A stretch of DNA of 64,000 nucleotides from Pseudomonas sp. RIT-PI-S (GCF_025642975.1 NZ_JANZKJ010000003.1:62001-126000), one strand, 5' to 3'. Shown: positions 1 through 11,756, counted from the first letter of the stretch. A program made the numbers and translations. Notes: generated by a model not told the origin, from the letters alone.

Positions 1-1457
<1,457 letters not shown>

Positions 1458-1613
1458 TACCCCATCCCCTTTGTCCGGGCAGCAGGCCCATCCAGGCCCG
1501 CCCTTGAGTGAAGCAGATACTGCCGCGCAGGCGCGAAAACCATAGCGCTTGCCGCGCCACGGGGCAGTGTCCTCGAAAAACTGTGGGGCCCACGCTGGGA
1601 CCATCGCAGACGC

Positions 1614-1637
1614 AAAAAAGCCGGGAATTTCCCGGCT
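1614..1637 (-). terminator. Intrinsic terminator after hflC
   Basis: Read on the minus strand, the sequence forms a GCCGGG / CCCGGC stem with a 5-base loop (AAATT), flanked by complementary A and T and followed by six T. It sits about 70 bases after the hflC stop codon and would end the long nnr-to-hflC transcription run and separate it from hisZ-purA. Confidence 0.85.
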
Positions 1638-1707
1638 GCCGCATGATACACAGGTTTGGCCGGAGGATCACCCCGCCAGGCAACGAGCTGCCCAGCGGGG
1701 CATGCCC

Positions 1708-2577
1708 TCAAGGCTTGGCGCGCTCCATGAAACGGAAGAAATCGCTGCTCGGATCGAGCACCAACACATCACCCTTGCTGGAGAAGCCCTGCTTGTAGGC
1801 TTGCAAGCTCCGGTAGAACGCGTAGAACTCAGGGTCCTGGCTGTAGGCCTTGGCATAGATGGAGGCTGCCTGGGCATCCCCGTCACCCCGCACTTCTTCA
1901 GACTCCCGATAGGCCTCGGCTAGCAGCACTCGGCGCTGACGGTCGGCGTCGGCACGGATGCCCTCTGCCAGCTCGTTACCCTTGGCACGGTGTTCCCTGG
2001 CCTCGCGCTCACGCTCGGTGCTCATGCGCTCGAATACGCTGCGGTTGACTTCCTTGGGCAGATCGATGGCCTTGACCCGAACGTCGACGACCTCGATACC
2101 GAGTTCCTGGTCCGCCATGCGGTTGAGCGAGGCGGTGATGTCGGCCATCAACGCGTCGCGTTCGCCCGATACCACCTCGTGCAGGGTGCGCTTGCCGAAC
2201 TGGTCGCGCAGGCCGGATTCCAGCCGCCGCGCCAGGCGCTCGTCCGCCGTGGCCTTGAGGCCCGCGGTTGCCGTGTAGAAGCGGTCTGCATCCTTGACCC
2301 GCCACTTGGCGTAGGCGTCCACCATCACTGCTTTCTTTTCCAAAGTAAGGAAGCGCTGGGTCGGCGCGTCCAGGGTCATCAACCGGGCATCGAAGCGGCG
2401 CACCTGGTTCACATAGGGCACTTTCATATGCAGACCAGGCTGTACATCGGCCTCCACCACCCGGCCGAAGCGCAGCAACACTGCCCGCTCGGTCTGGGAC
2501 ACGATATAGAAGCTGTTCCACAACGCCACTGCGACAACGACGCCGACGATAAGCGCGATTACGGATCTATTGCCCAT
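1708..2577 (-). CDS. hflC: FtsH protease modulator HflC
   Basis: HflC with HflK forms a large membrane-anchored SPFH complex facing the periplasm that surrounds and restrains the FtsH protease. The 289-residue protein has one N-terminal membrane helix (about residues 4-26), then the SPFH/band-7 domain (RAVLLRFGRVVEADVQPGLH from about 31) and a charged coiled-coil region near 180-230. The start ATG shares one base with the hflK stop (TGATG), so the two are translationally coupled, fitting their fixed 1:1 partnership. The small DUF2065 gene that I know downstream of hflC in P. aeruginosa is not seen here. Confidence 0.97.
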   Translation of the reverse strand: MGNRSVIALIVGVVVAVALWNSFYIVSQTERAVLLRFGRVVEADVQPGLHMKVPYVNQVRRFDARLMTLDAPTQRFLTLEKKAVMVDAYAKWRVKDADRFYTATAGLKATADERLARRLESGLRDQFGKRTLHEVVSGERDALMADITASLNRMADQELGIEVVDVRVKAIDLPKEVNRSVFERMSTEREREAREHRAKGNELAEGIRADADRQRRVLLAEAYRESEEVRGDGDAQAASIYAKAYSQDPEFYAFYRSLQAYKQGFSSKGDVLVLDPSSDFFRFMERAKP

Positions 2578-3731
2578 CAGCGGCTCTCCCTGGTACGCAT
2601 TTCTCGCTGCTGCTGTTGCAGGTCGGCGGCACTATGGCCGGCGGAGTCCGAAGGCGCGACCGTAGGTTGCGCCGGGGCCGGGGCGCGGCCTTTTTCAAGT
2701 AGTTTGTCCAGCGGCAGGTAGAGCATGTTGTTCTGCCCCTTGCCCGACACCAGCACCTTGCTGGTGTTGCTGTACACCTCTTGCATGGTTTCGAGGTACA
2801 GGCGCTCACGGGTCACATCCGGCGCCTTGCGATACTCGGCCAACAGCTTGCTGAAGCGGTCCGCTTCACCCTTGGCGCGTGACACCGTCTCGTCGCGGTA
2901 GCCGTTGGCATCCTCGATGATCCGCTGGGCTTGGCCACGGGCCTCAGGCACTACGCCATTGGCATAGGTTTCGGCCTGGTTCCGCGCACGCTGTTCGTCC
3001 TCGCGGGCACGAATCACGTCGTCGAAGGCTTCCTGAACCTCACGCGGCGCCGCGGCGCTTTGTACGTTAACCTGGGTCACGCTGATACCGGTACGGTAGG
3101 TGTCGAGGAACCGTTGCAGGCGCTCCTTGATCTCACCGGCCATCTGTACCCGGCCCTCGGTCAACACCTGGTCCATGGCCGTGGAGCCGACCACATGGCG
3201 CAAAGCGCTATCGGTCGCATGCTGCAGGCTGACCTCGGGCTGGTCGACGTTGAGCACGAAGTCGCGCAGGTTGACGATCTTGTACTGGACCGTCAGCGGG
3301 ACCTCGACGATGTTTTCGTCCTCCGTGAGCATCTGCCCCTGCTTGCTGTAGGCACGCTCACGGGTGACGTTCTCCAGGTACTTGCGGTCGATGGGTGGGA
3401 AATAGATGTTGAGGCCCGGCCCCACGGTTTCGTAGTACTTGCCGAACCGAAGGATCACTGCCTGCTCTTGTTCGTCCACCACATAAACGGCGCTGTACAG
3501 CCAGATGGCCGCCAGCACGGCGAGGCCGATACCCAGCAACCCCAGCCCACCGCCCTTGGACCCTGTCGGCTCGCCGCCGCGGCGCTTACCGCCGCCGAAC
3601 AGACCGTTCAGGCTCTCTTGCAGCTTGCGGAAGGCTTCGTCCAGGTCTGGTGGGCCCTTGCGATCGCCACCCCGGCGCCCGCCCCAAGGATCCTGGTTGT
3701 TCGAGTTGCCACCCGGCTCATTCCAAGCCAT
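2577..3731 (-). CDS. hflK: FtsH protease modulator HflK
   Basis: Partner of HflC in the HflKC complex around FtsH. The 384-residue product begins MAWNEPGGNSNNQDPWGG, a Gly/Asn-rich cytoplasmic tail typical of HflK, followed by one membrane helix (about residues 62-85), the SPFH domain (QAVILRFGKYYETVGPGLN) and a coiled coil to about 300; the tail is Pro/Ala and Gln rich. An in-frame ATG lies four codons upstream, but the ATG at 3731 has a GGAG site eight bases before it and gives the conserved N-terminus. It follows hflX after about 100 bases and overlaps hflC by one base. Confidence 0.96.
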   Translation of the reverse strand: MAWNEPGGNSNNQDPWGGRRGGDRKGPPDLDEAFRKLQESLNGLFGGGKRRGGEPTGSKGGGLGLLGIGLAVLAAIWLYSAVYVVDEQEQAVILRFGKYYETVGPGLNIYFPPIDRKYLENVTRERAYSKQGQMLTEDENIVEVPLTVQYKIVNLRDFVLNVDQPEVSLQHATDSALRHVVGSTAMDQVLTEGRVQMAGEIKERLQRFLDTYRTGISVTQVNVQSAAAPREVQEAFDDVIRAREDEQRARNQAETYANGVVPEARGQAQRIIEDANGYRDETVSRAKGEADRFSKLLAEYRKAPDVTRERLYLETMQEVYSNTSKVLVSGKGQNNMLYLPLDKLLEKGRAPAPAQPTVAPSDSAGHSAADLQQQQREMRTRESR

Positions 3732-3827
3732 AGCGCTCTCCATCAGATAAAGCTAAGACGCGCCCACGGCGCGTCGGCCAATGCTACAGAATGCCGCCCC
3801 TCCCGACCAAACCAACACGGAGGGCTT

Positions 3828-5129
3828 TTATTGCAAAGTGTGTTCGCGGATGAAATCCAATGGTTTCAAGCCTTCACGGCTGACCAAACGGTTAAGTTCC
3901 ACCCGGGGCAGGCGTACATCGAGCAGGCTCGCCCCGCTTTCGTCGTGAGCCTCGCCCTGCACGGCGCCCGAAGAGAAAAATTGCGCACGTAAGCGGCCAA
4001 GACCCTGGGGCAGGCGCAAGGTAGCCACGAACAAGTCTTCACTTAGTAATTCGGCGACTGCCTTGCCGACCAGCTCCAGGCCGCGCCCATCACGGGCGGA
4101 AACCCATACCCGCTGCGGCTTGCCGTCTTGGCCGCGCTGAATGTGCGGCTCCACGTTTTCGAGCAGGTCTAGCTTGTTATACACCTCGAGGATCGGCAGG
4201 CCCTGCGCGCCGATCTCGGTAAGCACCGCCATGACCTGTTCCACCTGGGCCATGCGCTCTGGCTCGTGCGCGTCTATCACGTGGAGCAGAAGGTCGGAGC
4301 TGGCCGATTCTTCCAACGTGGCGCGGAAAGCTTCCACCAACTTGTGTGGCAGGTGGCGGATGAAGCCCACGGTATCGGCCAGCACGATCGGACCGATATC
4401 GGCCAATTCGAGCCGGCGCAAGGTAGGGTCGAGGGTCGCGAACAGCTGGTCCGCCGCGTATACGTCAGACTGAGTGATCGCGTTGAAGAGTGTCGATTTA
4501 CCCGCGTTGGTATAGCCTACCAACGAAACCGAAGGGATATCCGCCCGCTTGCGTCCACGCCGAGCTTGCTCACGCTGGCTCCGGACCTTTTCCAGACGCG
4601 CCTTGATTTGCCGCAGGCGAACCCGTAGCAGGCGGCGGTCGGTTTCAAGCTGGGTTTCACCCGGGCCGCGCAGACCGATACCGCCCTTCTGGCGCTCCAG
4701 GTGGGTCCAGCCGCGAACCAGCCTTGTGCTCATATGCTCGAGCTGGGCCAGTTCGACCTGCAGCTTGCCTTCATGAGTACGTGCCCGTTGGGCGAAGATA
4801 TCGAGGATCAACCCCGTACGATCCAGCACCCGGCACTCGAAGGCACGTTCGAGGTTGCGCTCTTGGCTGGGAGTCAAGGTGTGATTGAAGATGACCAGGT
4901 CGACTTCACCGGCCTTGACCTGCTCTCGCAGTTCGTCGACCTTGCCGGTGCCGATCAAGTATTTTGCCGTCGGCTGATGCCGCGAGACGCTCACGAAAGC
5001 GACCGTCTCCGCGCCAGCCGATGCTGCCAGCTCCTGAAACTCCTGCGGGTCTTCGCGCGCCTCAGGGTCTTGTCCATCAAGATGAACGAGAATGGCCCGT
5101 TCACCACCACCGTGGCGCTCAAAGAACAA
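3828..5129 (-). CDS. hflX: Ribosome-associated GTPase HflX
   Basis: HflX is a TRAFAC-class GTPase that binds the large ribosomal subunit and splits stalled 70S ribosomes, for example after heat stress. The 433-residue protein has the HflX N-terminal domain and glycine-rich linker (GGIGLRGPGETQLETDRR, about 149-166), then the GTPase domain: G1 GYTNAGKST (205-213), G3 DTVGF, G4 NKLD. The start is TTG at 5129 with a GGAG site six bases upstream; no better start is in frame. It is 12 bases after hfq in the same run, the standard hfq-hflX order. The ribosome site lies in the small palindrome AGGAGGCTCCT. Confidence 0.97.
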   Translation of the reverse strand: MFFERHGGGERAILVHLDGQDPEAREDPQEFQELAASAGAETVAFVSVSRHQPTAKYLIGTGKVDELREQVKAGEVDLVIFNHTLTPSQERNLERAFECRVLDRTGLILDIFAQRARTHEGKLQVELAQLEHMSTRLVRGWTHLERQKGGIGLRGPGETQLETDRRLLRVRLRQIKARLEKVRSQREQARRGRKRADIPSVSLVGYTNAGKSTLFNAITQSDVYAADQLFATLDPTLRRLELADIGPIVLADTVGFIRHLPHKLVEAFRATLEESASSDLLLHVIDAHEPERMAQVEQVMAVLTEIGAQGLPILEVYNKLDLLENVEPHIQRGQDGKPQRVWVSARDGRGLELVGKAVAELLSEDLFVATLRLPQGLGRLRAQFFSSGAVQGEAHDESGASLLDVRLPRVELNRLVSREGLKPLDFIREHTLQ

Positions 5130-5141
5130 AGGAGGCTCCTA

Positions 5142-5402
5142 TCAGGCGTTGCCAGGCTCGGAGTCGCTGTGTTCGGCATCGCCAGCGCTAGGCAGGCGGA
5201 TCGGGCGAACAGGTACGACGGTAGAGATAGCGTGCTTGTAGACCATCTGGCTGACGGTGTTCTTCAGCAGTATGACGAACTGGTCGAAGGACTCGATAGT
5301 GCCTTGCAGCTTGATGCCGTTGACAAGATAAATCGAAACCCCCACTTTTTCTTTACGCAATGTGTTCAGGTAAGGGTCTTGTAGCGAATGCCCTTTTGAC
5401 AT
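5142..5402 (-). CDS. hfq: RNA chaperone Hfq
   Basis: Hexameric Sm-like RNA chaperone that pairs small RNAs with mRNAs and, in pseudomonads, works with Crc in catabolite repression. The 86-residue product starts [20 protein letters not shown] and shows Sm1 ([17 protein letters not shown]) and Sm2 with the YKHAIST motif near residue 55. The short C-terminal tail is typical of Pseudomonas Hfq. An upstream in-frame ATG adds three residues but the ATG at 5402 follows the AAGGAG site. It lies 86 bases after miaA; T-rich runs in that gap (TTTTTTGCAGTTTTTTATAG on the minus strand) may hold an extra promoter. Confidence 0.98.
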   Translation of the reverse strand: MSKGHSLQDPYLNTLRKEKVGVSIYLVNGIKLQGTIESFDQFVILLKNTVSQMVYKHAISTVVPVRPIRLPSAGDAEHSDSEPGNA

Positions 5403-5488
5403 GTGCCGCACTCCTTTAAGGATCTATAAAAAACTGCAAAAAATGGTCGCTGACCGACTTCCCCCAAGGATAGACGGCAACGCAAGAC

Positions 5489-6460
5489 TCAGCTCAATAT
5501 GGAGATCGAACCAAGGTATTTCAAGGACTGCGTCAGATTGTCGCGAGCGAGGCTATCCAGCCACTTTAGGCCATCCCAGCCCCGCAGCCATGTGAACTGC
5601 CGCTTGGCCAACTGACGAGTCGCAATGATCCCTCGCTCTTTCATTTCGGTGGCAGACAACTTGCCATCGAGATGATCCCACACCTGCCGGTAGCCAACCG
5701 CCCGGATCGAGGGCAGACCTGGGTGCAGGTCTCCTCTATCGCGCAACTGTCTGACCTCACCGATGAAACCCTGTTCAAGCATTTGCTCGAACCTCTGGGC
5801 GATTCGCGCATGTAGCAGCGACCGCTCTGCCGGGGCAATGGCCAGGCTGGCGACAGTATAGGGTAATTGGACATCGCCCGATGCGCCTGCCACACCCTTT
5901 TGCACATTTTGCCGCTGACGCAGTTCGGTCATGCTGACGCCACCGGCCTGGTATACCTCCAGGGCGCGAATGATCCGTTGGGGATCATTGGGATGAATGC
6001 GCGCCGCGGACACAGGGTCGATCCGCGCAAGCTCGGCATGCAGCGCTTGCAGCCCCTCCGTGTTCGCCTGCGCCTCCAGGGCCTGGCGAATGCCGGGGTC
6101 GGCGCTGGGCATGTCTGCCAGGCCTTCGAGCAATGCCTTGAAGTACAGCATGGTGCCGCCCACCAGCAGCGGGATGCGTCCACGCGCGGTGATCTCGGCC
6201 ATGGCCTGCAGCGCATCGCGGCGGAAATCGGCGGCCGAGTAACTCTCGGCAGGGTCGAGGATATCCACCAGCCGATGCGGAAACTCCGCCAGCAGTGCCT
6301 TGGACGGCTTGGCCGTGCCGATGTCCATCCCCTTGTACACCAGGGCCGAGTCGACGCTGATCAGTTCGCACGGGAGCGTTCGGGCCAGCTCCAGGGCCAG
6401 GTCTGTCTTGCCCGAAGCAGTAGGCCCCATCAGGAAGATGGCCGGCGGAAGGCTGGGCAT
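5489..6460 (-). CDS. miaA: tRNA dimethylallyltransferase MiaA
   Basis: Transfers the dimethylallyl group of DMAPP to N6 of A37 in tRNAs reading UNN codons. The 323-residue product starts [20 protein letters not shown] with its P-loop at residues 12-19, followed by the [16 protein letters not shown] substrate loop and the [10 protein letters not shown] segment. The frame is open further upstream into mutL, but the ATG at 6460 lies one base after the mutL stop and gives the family N-terminus. It is in the mutL-miaA-hfq-hflX order found across gammaproteobacteria. Confidence 0.97.
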   Translation of the reverse strand: MPSLPPAIFLMGPTASGKTDLALELARTLPCELISVDSALVYKGMDIGTAKPSKALLAEFPHRLVDILDPAESYSAADFRRDALQAMAEITARGRIPLLVGGTMLYFKALLEGLADMPSADPGIRQALEAQANTEGLQALHAELARIDPVSAARIHPNDPQRIIRALEVYQAGGVSMTELRQRQNVQKGVAGASGDVQLPYTVASLAIAPAERSLLHARIAQRFEQMLEQGFIGEVRQLRDRGDLHPGLPSIRAVGYRQVWDHLDGKLSATEMKERGIIATRQLAKRQFTWLRGWDGLKWLDSLARDNLTQSLKYLGSISILS

Positions 6461-6461
6461 T

Positions 6462-8375
6462 TCAGCGGCCCCGCAGAAATAGTTTGTCGAGTTCGTCCAG
6501 GCCCAGCTGAGTCCAGGTCGGCCGACCGTGGTTGCATTGGCCGCTGCGCTCGGTGGTTTCCATGTCGCGCAACAACGCATTCATCTCTGGGACGGCAAGG
6601 CGCCGGTTGGCCCTTACGGCGCCGTGGCAAGCCATGGTACCGAGCAGCTCGTTCAGGTGCGCCTGGATGCGATCGCTGGTGCCGTACTCCATGAGATCAG
6701 CCAGCACGTCGGCAACCAGCCGATTCGCTTCTGCCTGCTTGAGCAAGGCCGGGATTTGCCGGATCGCCAGGGTCTCCGGCCCCAGCCGCTGCAATTCGAA
6801 GCCCAGTCGGGAAAACCAGGCGACATGCTCTTCAGCGCAATCAGCCTCGCGCTGGCTCAGCGACAACGACTCCGGCACCAGCAACGGCTGGCCGCTCAAA
6901 CCTTCGCTAGCCATGGCCAACTTGAGCCGCTCATACATGATGCGTTCGTGGGCGGCGTGCATGTCTACCAGAACCAACCCCTGAGCGTTTTCCGCCAGGA
7001 TATAGATGCCCTTGAGCTGCGCCAGGGCAAAGCCCAGCGGTGGGATTTCCCCCTGCTGCTCGGGCAGCACCGGCGCAGCTGCAGCGCCAGTCGGCAAGGG
7101 CGCGAAGAAGGCACGGTAGGCGCCCTCTGCTTCAGCCAGCGGCAGCGCCTGCGGGCGCCGCTCAGTGTTACCCGAGTAACTGCCGTAACTGCCGCCGCCG
7201 GCGTAGCCATGAGCAGCCTGCGGCTGCGCCTGAAATTGCTGTTGCTGTGCCTGCAACGGTCGCGCCGCCAGGGCTATTTCCCCTTGCGGGCCGAATTCGC
7301 CGGCATCCGGGCCCGACGGGCGAACCATGGCCGTAGTGGCTGCGGGGGCCAGCTGATCTTCGGGCCGTACCTCGGCCAGGGCGCGGTGCAGCGTGCCATA
7401 GAGGAAATCGTGCACCATGCGCCCATCGCGGAAGCGCACCTCGTGCTTGGTGGGGTGCACATTCACGTCCACCACCGCTGGGTCGACTTCCAGGAACAGC
7501 ACGAAAGTCGGATGGCGACCGTTGAACAGCACGTCTCGGTATGCCTGGCGTACGGCATGGGCGACCAGCTTGTCGCGCACGGTACGGCCGTTGACGAAGA
7601 AGTACTGCATGTCTGCCTGGCTGCGCGAGAAGGTCGGCAGGCCAACCCAGCCCCATAGCCGCACACCGCTGCGCTCCACGTCGATGGGCATCGCCTGCTC
7701 GAGGAAGCCCGGCCCACAGATCGCGCCGACCCGGCGAGCGCGCGTCAACTCATCGTGCGCCTCGTGCAGGCTGAGTACGCTCTTGCCATTGTGGCGCAGA
7801 TGGAATGCCACATCGAAGCGAGCCAAGGCAAGGCGCCGGATCACTTCCTGAAGGTGGTCGAACTCGGTCTTTTCGCTCTTGAGGAATTTGCGGCGCGCGG
7901 GAGTATTGAAGAACAGGTCGCGCACCTCGACCGAGGTCCCAACCGGGTGGGCCGCTGGCTGTACCCGGGGGGCCATGTCTCGACCTTCGGTTTCCACCTG
8001 CCAGGCTTGCTGTGCCTCGGCAGTGCGAGAAGTGAGCACCAGGCGCGCCACCGAGCTGATCGAAGCCAGCGCTTCGCCGCGAAAGCCCAGGCTCATCACC
8101 CGCTCCAAGTCCTCGAGGTCGCGGATCTTGCTGGTGGCATGACGGGCCAACGCCAGCGGCAGGTCATCGGAGGCTATACCGGAACCATCATCACGTACCT
8201 TGAGCAGCTTCACGCCACCCTGCTCGACCTCCACATCCACGCGCCGGGCGCCGGAGTCCAGGCTGTTTTCAAGCAGCTCCTTGATAACCGAAGCGGGCCG
8301 CTCGACCACTTCGCCAGCAGCGATCTGGTTGGCCAGCCGTGGGCTGAGCAATTCAATGCGGGCGGCGCCGGTCAT
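6462..8375 (-). CDS. mutL: DNA mismatch repair protein MutL (endonuclease type)
   Basis: Links MutS mismatch recognition to strand incision. The 637-residue protein has a GHKL ATPase domain: ENSLDSG (36-42), RDDGSGI (61-67) and [11 protein letters not shown] (98-107). A Gln/Ala/Gly-rich linker (about 345-440) leads to the dimerisation domain. That domain holds [12 protein letters not shown] at 471-482, which fits the DQHA-x2-E-x4-E nicking motif with Met for Gln, and ACHGAVRA later. Such MutLs nick DNA themselves, as expected in pseudomonads, which lack MutH. It overlaps the amiB stop region by four bases (ATGA) and abuts miaA. Confidence 0.97.
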   Translation of the reverse strand: MTGAARIELLSPRLANQIAAGEVVERPASVIKELLENSLDSGARRVDVEVEQGGVKLLKVRDDGSGIASDDLPLALARHATSKIRDLEDLERVMSLGFRGEALASISSVARLVLTSRTAEAQQAWQVETEGRDMAPRVQPAAHPVGTSVEVRDLFFNTPARRKFLKSEKTEFDHLQEVIRRLALARFDVAFHLRHNGKSVLSLHEAHDELTRARRVGAICGPGFLEQAMPIDVERSGVRLWGWVGLPTFSRSQADMQYFFVNGRTVRDKLVAHAVRQAYRDVLFNGRHPTFVLFLEVDPAVVDVNVHPTKHEVRFRDGRMVHDFLYGTLHRALAEVRPEDQLAPAATTAMVRPSGPDAGEFGPQGEIALAARPLQAQQQQFQAQPQAAHGYAGGGSYGSYSGNTERRPQALPLAEAEGAYRAFFAPLPTGAAAAPVLPEQQGEIPPLGFALAQLKGIYILAENAQGLVLVDMHAAHERIMYERLKLAMASEGLSGQPLLVPESLSLSQREADCAEEHVAWFSRLGFELQRLGPETLAIRQIPALLKQAEANRLVADVLADLMEYGTSDRIQAHLNELLGTMACHGAVRANRRLAVPEMNALLRDMETTERSGQCNHGRPTWTQLGLDELDKLFLRGR

Positions 8376-9784
8376 GGTTGGGCTGCCACTGCGGCGGATG
8401 GGATGACCAGCAGTTGGCCAATCTTCAGCTCGTCTGTTTTCAAGTCATTGGCGCTGCGCAATGCACTAACGGACACCTGGTAGCGGGTCGCAACCATCGG
8501 CAGGGTTTCGCCACTGCGAACGGTGTGCTCGCTCTCGGCACGGGCCAGCTTGCCCGAATCACGCAGCCACGCGATGTATGTACCAGGCGGCGGGTTTTGC
8601 TCGAAGAACTGCTTCACACCCGCCCGGATCGACCGCGCCAGCGCCTGCTGGTGAGCGGCGGACTGGAGCTTGCTGGCCTCTCCAGAGTTAGAGATGAAAC
8701 CCGTTTCTACGAGAATCGAGGGAATATCCGGGGACTTGAGCACCATAAAGGCGGCCTGCTCCACGCGAGCCTTGTGCAGCGTGGTCACCCGGCCGATGTT
8801 GCTGAGCACCTTCTGGCCCACATTCAGGCTGGAGCTGAGCGAAGCGGTCATGGACAGGTCCAGCAGCACGCCGGCGAGCATACGATCCTTGTCATCGAGG
8901 CTGACGTTGCCCGCGCCGCCGATCAGGTCGGAGCGGTTTTCACTGTCGGCCAGCCAGCGCGCAGTCTCCGAGGTGGCGCCTCGTTCGGAGAGGGCGAACA
9001 CCGAGGCACCGTAGGCGGCGGAAGAAGGCGCGGCGTCGGCGTGGATGGATACGAACAGATCGGCGCCCTTCTTGCGAGCGATCTCGGTACGCCCGCGAAG
9101 GGGGATGAAATAGTCGCCAGTGCGCGTGAGTTCAGCGCGGAAGCCTTTTTCCTGGTTGATCTGCCGCTGCAGTTCACGGGCGATGGACAGCACCACGTCT
9201 TTCTCATGCTCGCCTCGCGAACCCGAAGCGCCCGGATCCTCGCCGCCATGCCCGGCGTCGATGGCGATGATAATGTCACGCTTGCCATTGGGTACCGGCG
9301 CCAGCTTGATTTCCGGCTTGGACGGCGTCACTGGCAGGGCTGGCGTGGTGGCGAGCGTTGGCGGCGGCGCGGGTGGCTCGGCGTCGGCGGGCTGGTCGTA
9401 GAGGTCCACTACCAGGCGGTTGCCGTACTGCTGGTTGGGCGCGAGGATAAAGCTCTTGGGGGTCAGTGGTTTTTTCAGGTCCACGACCACGCGCAGGTCC
9501 GTAGGGGTGCGTTGGGCGGTGCGCACGCTGGTGATCGGCGTGTTGGCCGTAGACACCTTCAGCGGCGTGGCCAGGTTCGCGCCATTGATGTCGATCACCA
9601 GGCGATCGGGCGCCGTGAGCGTGAACACACTATGCTCCACCGGGCCGGACAGGTCGAAGACCAGGCGGGTGTTATCGGGGGCTCGCCACAAGCGCATGCT
9701 TTTGACTTGCGTGACGGCCACAGCGTCGACCGCGAATGCCGTAAGCCAAAGTCCCACGACTGCGATCAGCGCGCGAATGCGCAT
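8372..9784 (-). CDS. amiB: N-acetylmuramoyl-L-alanine amidase AmiB/AmiC type with LysM
   Basis: Zinc amidase that cleaves the amide bond between MurNAc and the stem peptide to separate daughter cells. The 470-residue protein has a signal peptide (about 1-23), an AMIN domain (25-130) for envelope targeting, a Pro-rich linker, an Amidase_3 domain from about 168 with the zinc motif [13 protein letters not shown] (176-188) and the ETGFISN segment, and a C-terminal LysM domain (from about 417, HTVRSGETL). Pseudomonads usually have this LysM-bearing form in the tsaE-amiB-mutL order. It starts 14 bases after tsaE and overlaps mutL by four bases. Confidence 0.95.
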   Translation of the reverse strand: MRIRALIAVVGLWLTAFAVDAVAVTQVKSMRLWRAPDNTRLVFDLSGPVEHSVFTLTAPDRLVIDINGANLATPLKVSTANTPITSVRTAQRTPTDLRVVVDLKKPLTPKSFILAPNQQYGNRLVVDLYDQPADAEPPAPPPTLATTPALPVTPSKPEIKLAPVPNGKRDIIIAIDAGHGGEDPGASGSRGEHEKDVVLSIARELQRQINQEKGFRAELTRTGDYFIPLRGRTEIARKKGADLFVSIHADAAPSSAAYGASVFALSERGATSETARWLADSENRSDLIGGAGNVSLDDKDRMLAGVLLDLSMTASLSSSLNVGQKVLSNIGRVTTLHKARVEQAAFMVLKSPDIPSILVETGFISNSGEASKLQSAAHQQALARSIRAGVKQFFEQNPPPGTYIAWLRDSGKLARAESEHTVRSGETLPMVATRYQVSVSALRSANDLKTDELKIGQLLVIPSAAVAAQP

Positions 9785-9798
9785 ACGTCCCTACCCCT

Positions 9799-10269
9799 TC
9801 ATTGATCAACCGGCGCCAGTGCGCCCAACCACGTTTCACCACTTGAGCTGCCGGCGCGCAATTCAACAAGGCGCCCCTGCTCGTGGGCGCTTATGGTAAT
9901 GGTCAGGTCAGGCTTTGGCAAAACGCCCTCACCCTTGCGCGGCCACTCCACCAGGCACAAGGCATTGCCGTCGAAATAATCCCGGATACCCATGAATTCA
10001 AGTTCTTCGGGGTCTGCAAGGCGGTAAAGGTCAAAGTGATAAAGGGTTATCGCGCCCAGCTCGTATGGCTCTACGAGGGTAAACGTAGGGCTCTTCACCG
10101 CCCCGACATGCCCAAAACCGCGAACGATGCCACGGGACAAGGTGGTTTTGCCCGCGCCCAGGTCTCCTTCCAGAAAGACCGTGCCGTGGCCGCGCGAGGC
10201 GGTGGCCAATTGGGCACCCAAAGCGGTCATCGCCGTTTCATCAGGCACGAACAGGGTCAGGCTTTGCAT
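9799..10269 (-). CDS. tsaE: tRNA threonylcarbamoyladenosine synthesis ATPase TsaE
   Basis: ATPase of the TsaBDE complex that makes t6A at position 37 of ANN-reading tRNAs. The 156-residue protein has the Walker A GDLGAGKTTLSRGI at 35-48, the SPTFTLVEPYE segment and a YHFDLYRLADPEEL motif, all diagnostic. The ATG lies inside the end of nnr (13-base overlap), so the two genes are translationally coupled; amiB follows after 14 bases. This nnr-tsaE-amiB order is common in gammaproteobacteria. Confidence 0.96.
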   Translation of the reverse strand: MQSLTLFVPDETAMTALGAQLATASRGHGTVFLEGDLGAGKTTLSRGIVRGFGHVGAVKSPTFTLVEPYELGAITLYHFDLYRLADPEELEFMGIRDYFDGNALCLVEWPRKGEGVLPKPDLTITISAHEQGRLVELRAGSSSGETWLGALAPVDQ

Positions 10270-11756
10270 GGGGCCAGCTCCTCGAGCAACTGACGAATGG
10301 CGGGAATCAGATCGACGGCGGCTAGCCCGCGGCCTTTGGCCCCTTCCTGTTCACCGGCGGTAGCATGCAGCCACACACCCAGGCAGGCTGCCTCGAATGC
10401 CGCCATGTGCTGCGCCAGTAAGGCGCCGATCAGCCCGGAGAGCACATCCCCCAGTCCCCCAGTGGCCATGGCCGGATGGCCACGGTCGCAGAGCGCCAGG
10501 CGCCCATCGGCTGAAGCGATCAAGCTACCGGCGCCCTTGAGCACACAGACACAGTGATACTTGCTCGCAAGGGCGCGCACGGCCGCAGGCCGGTCTGCCT
10601 GCACCTGCGCAGTGCTGATGCCAAGCAGGCGGGCGGCCTCGCCTGGGTGTGGCGTGATCACCGCCCCTTCAGGGAGAGAGACCAGGCCTTCGGCGAGAAG
10701 GTTAAGCGCATCGGCGTCCCAAACTTGTGCCTTGTTTTGGCTGGCGGCCACAGAAAGCAGGCTCCGGGCCCAAGCACTGGTGCCCATGCCAGGGCCCACT
10801 ACCACTACCGAGGCAGGTTCGATCAGCCGTGGCAGCTGATTCGCTGACTCTACGGCAGCTGTCATTACCTCCGGCAGGCGGGTCAGCGCTGGGGCTAGGT
10901 GAACGTCCCGGGTCGCCAGCGAAACCATGCCAGCGCCACTGCGCAAGGCGGCCTCCGCTGCCATGATCGCGGCGCCGCCCGTGCCACGTTCGCCACCGAT
11001 GACCAGTACCCGGCCGAATTGCCCTTTATGCGCGGTCGCTGGGCGGGGCGCTGGAAGCGGCAGGCGCGGCGGTGAAAGCCGGGTGGCCTCCGCGCGCACG
11101 GGGGTGACGACAGCGGCATCGGCCTGCAGGTCGTCGAAGATAAGCGCGCCGACACACGCTGGGGCCTCGCCGGTGAACAAACCCAGCTTGAGCCCGATAA
11201 ATGTGACGGTGAGGTCGGCATGCACCGCTTCGCCCAGTACATGGCCGGTATCAGCGCTCAACCCGGAGGGGATATCCACTGCCAGTATGGGCAGGTCGCT
11301 GGCGTTGATGGTGGCAATGGCCTGTTTGTAGGCGCCTTCAACCGCTCGGGACAGGCCAGTGCCGAGCAATGCATCGACCACCACGCCTTGCAGCGGGCTA
11401 CCTTCGACCCAGGGCTGGCTGGCTACGCCCTGCTCGCGCGCCTGGGCGAAGGCCGCTGCGGCATCCCCGACCAGGGCCGTGGTATCGGCCAGGGTGTAAA
11501 CCTGAACCGCCCAACGGGCCTGATGCGCGAGTGCCGCCAGCAGGTAGCCATCCGCGCCATTGTTGCCCGCACCGGCGAATACCGTGAGCGCGTCCGCCTG
11601 CGGCCAGCGCAAGCGCAGCGCCTGCCAGCAGGCCGCTGCGGCACGGTGCATCAATTCCAGCCCCGGAGTGCCAGCGGCGATCAACCGGGCATCGAGGTCG
11701 CGGACCTGGGCCGCGGTATACAGTACGTCGGGTAAAAGGGTATGAGGCTGTGCCAT
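10257..11756 (-). CDS. nnr: Bifunctional NAD(P)H-hydrate epimerase / ADP-dependent dehydratase
   Basis: Repairs NAD(P)HX, the hydrated damage forms of NAD(P)H. Of 499 residues, the N-terminal YjeF_N half (about 1-215) is the epimerase with the AGAGNNGADGY motif near residue 61. The C-terminal half (about 230-490) is the ribokinase-fold dehydratase with GGERGTGGAA, GPGMGTSAWARS and the ATGGLGDVLSGLIG anion-hole motif. It is first in the minus-strand run to hflC and divergent from queG, with only 66 bases between the two starts, which must hold both promoters. Confidence 0.95.
   Translation of the reverse strand: MAQPHTLLPDVLYTAAQVRDLDARLIAAGTPGLELMHRAAAACWQALRLRWPQADALTVFAGAGNNGADGYLLAALAHQARWAVQVYTLADTTALVGDAAAAFAQAREQGVASQPWVEGSPLQGVVVDALLGTGLSRAVEGAYKQAIATINASDLPILAVDIPSGLSADTGHVLGEAVHADLTVTFIGLKLGLFTGEAPACVGALIFDDLQADAAVVTPVRAEATRLSPPRLPLPAPRPATAHKGQFGRVLVIGGERGTGGAAIMAAEAALRSGAGMVSLATRDVHLAPALTRLPEVMTAAVESANQLPRLIEPASVVVVGPGMGTSAWARSLLSVAASQNKAQVWDADALNLLAEGLVSLPEGAVITPHPGEAARLLGISTAQVQADRPAAVRALASKYHCVCVLKGAGSLIASADGRLALCDRGHPAMATGGLGDVLSGLIGALLAQHMAAFEAACLGVWLHATAGEQEGAKGRGLAAVDLIPAIRQLLEELAPCKA

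Noticed and set aside
3757..3775. GACGCGCC-CAC-GGCGCGTC hairpin between hflX and hflK
   Set aside because: Perfect 8-base stem but no T-run, and hflX-hflK-hflC are normally co-transcribed; not called as a terminator.
5130..5140. AGGAGGCTCCT palindrome over the hflX ribosome site
   Set aside because: Too short, with a 1-base centre, to form a hairpin in RNA; likely an accident of a strong Shine-Dalgarno sequence.
5403..5488. Promoter for hfq in the miaA-hfq gap
   Set aside because: T-rich tracts and TATAG are present, but no -35 box at a proper distance could be paired with it.
8378..9805. Long open frame on the plus strand opposite amiB (475 codons)
   Set aside because: It mirrors the codon phase of amiB in GC-rich DNA, has no family resemblance, and amiB is certain. 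The same holds for long frames opposite gltD/gltB (35414-37282, 37493-38722, 39860-41320) and ponA (50639-52486).
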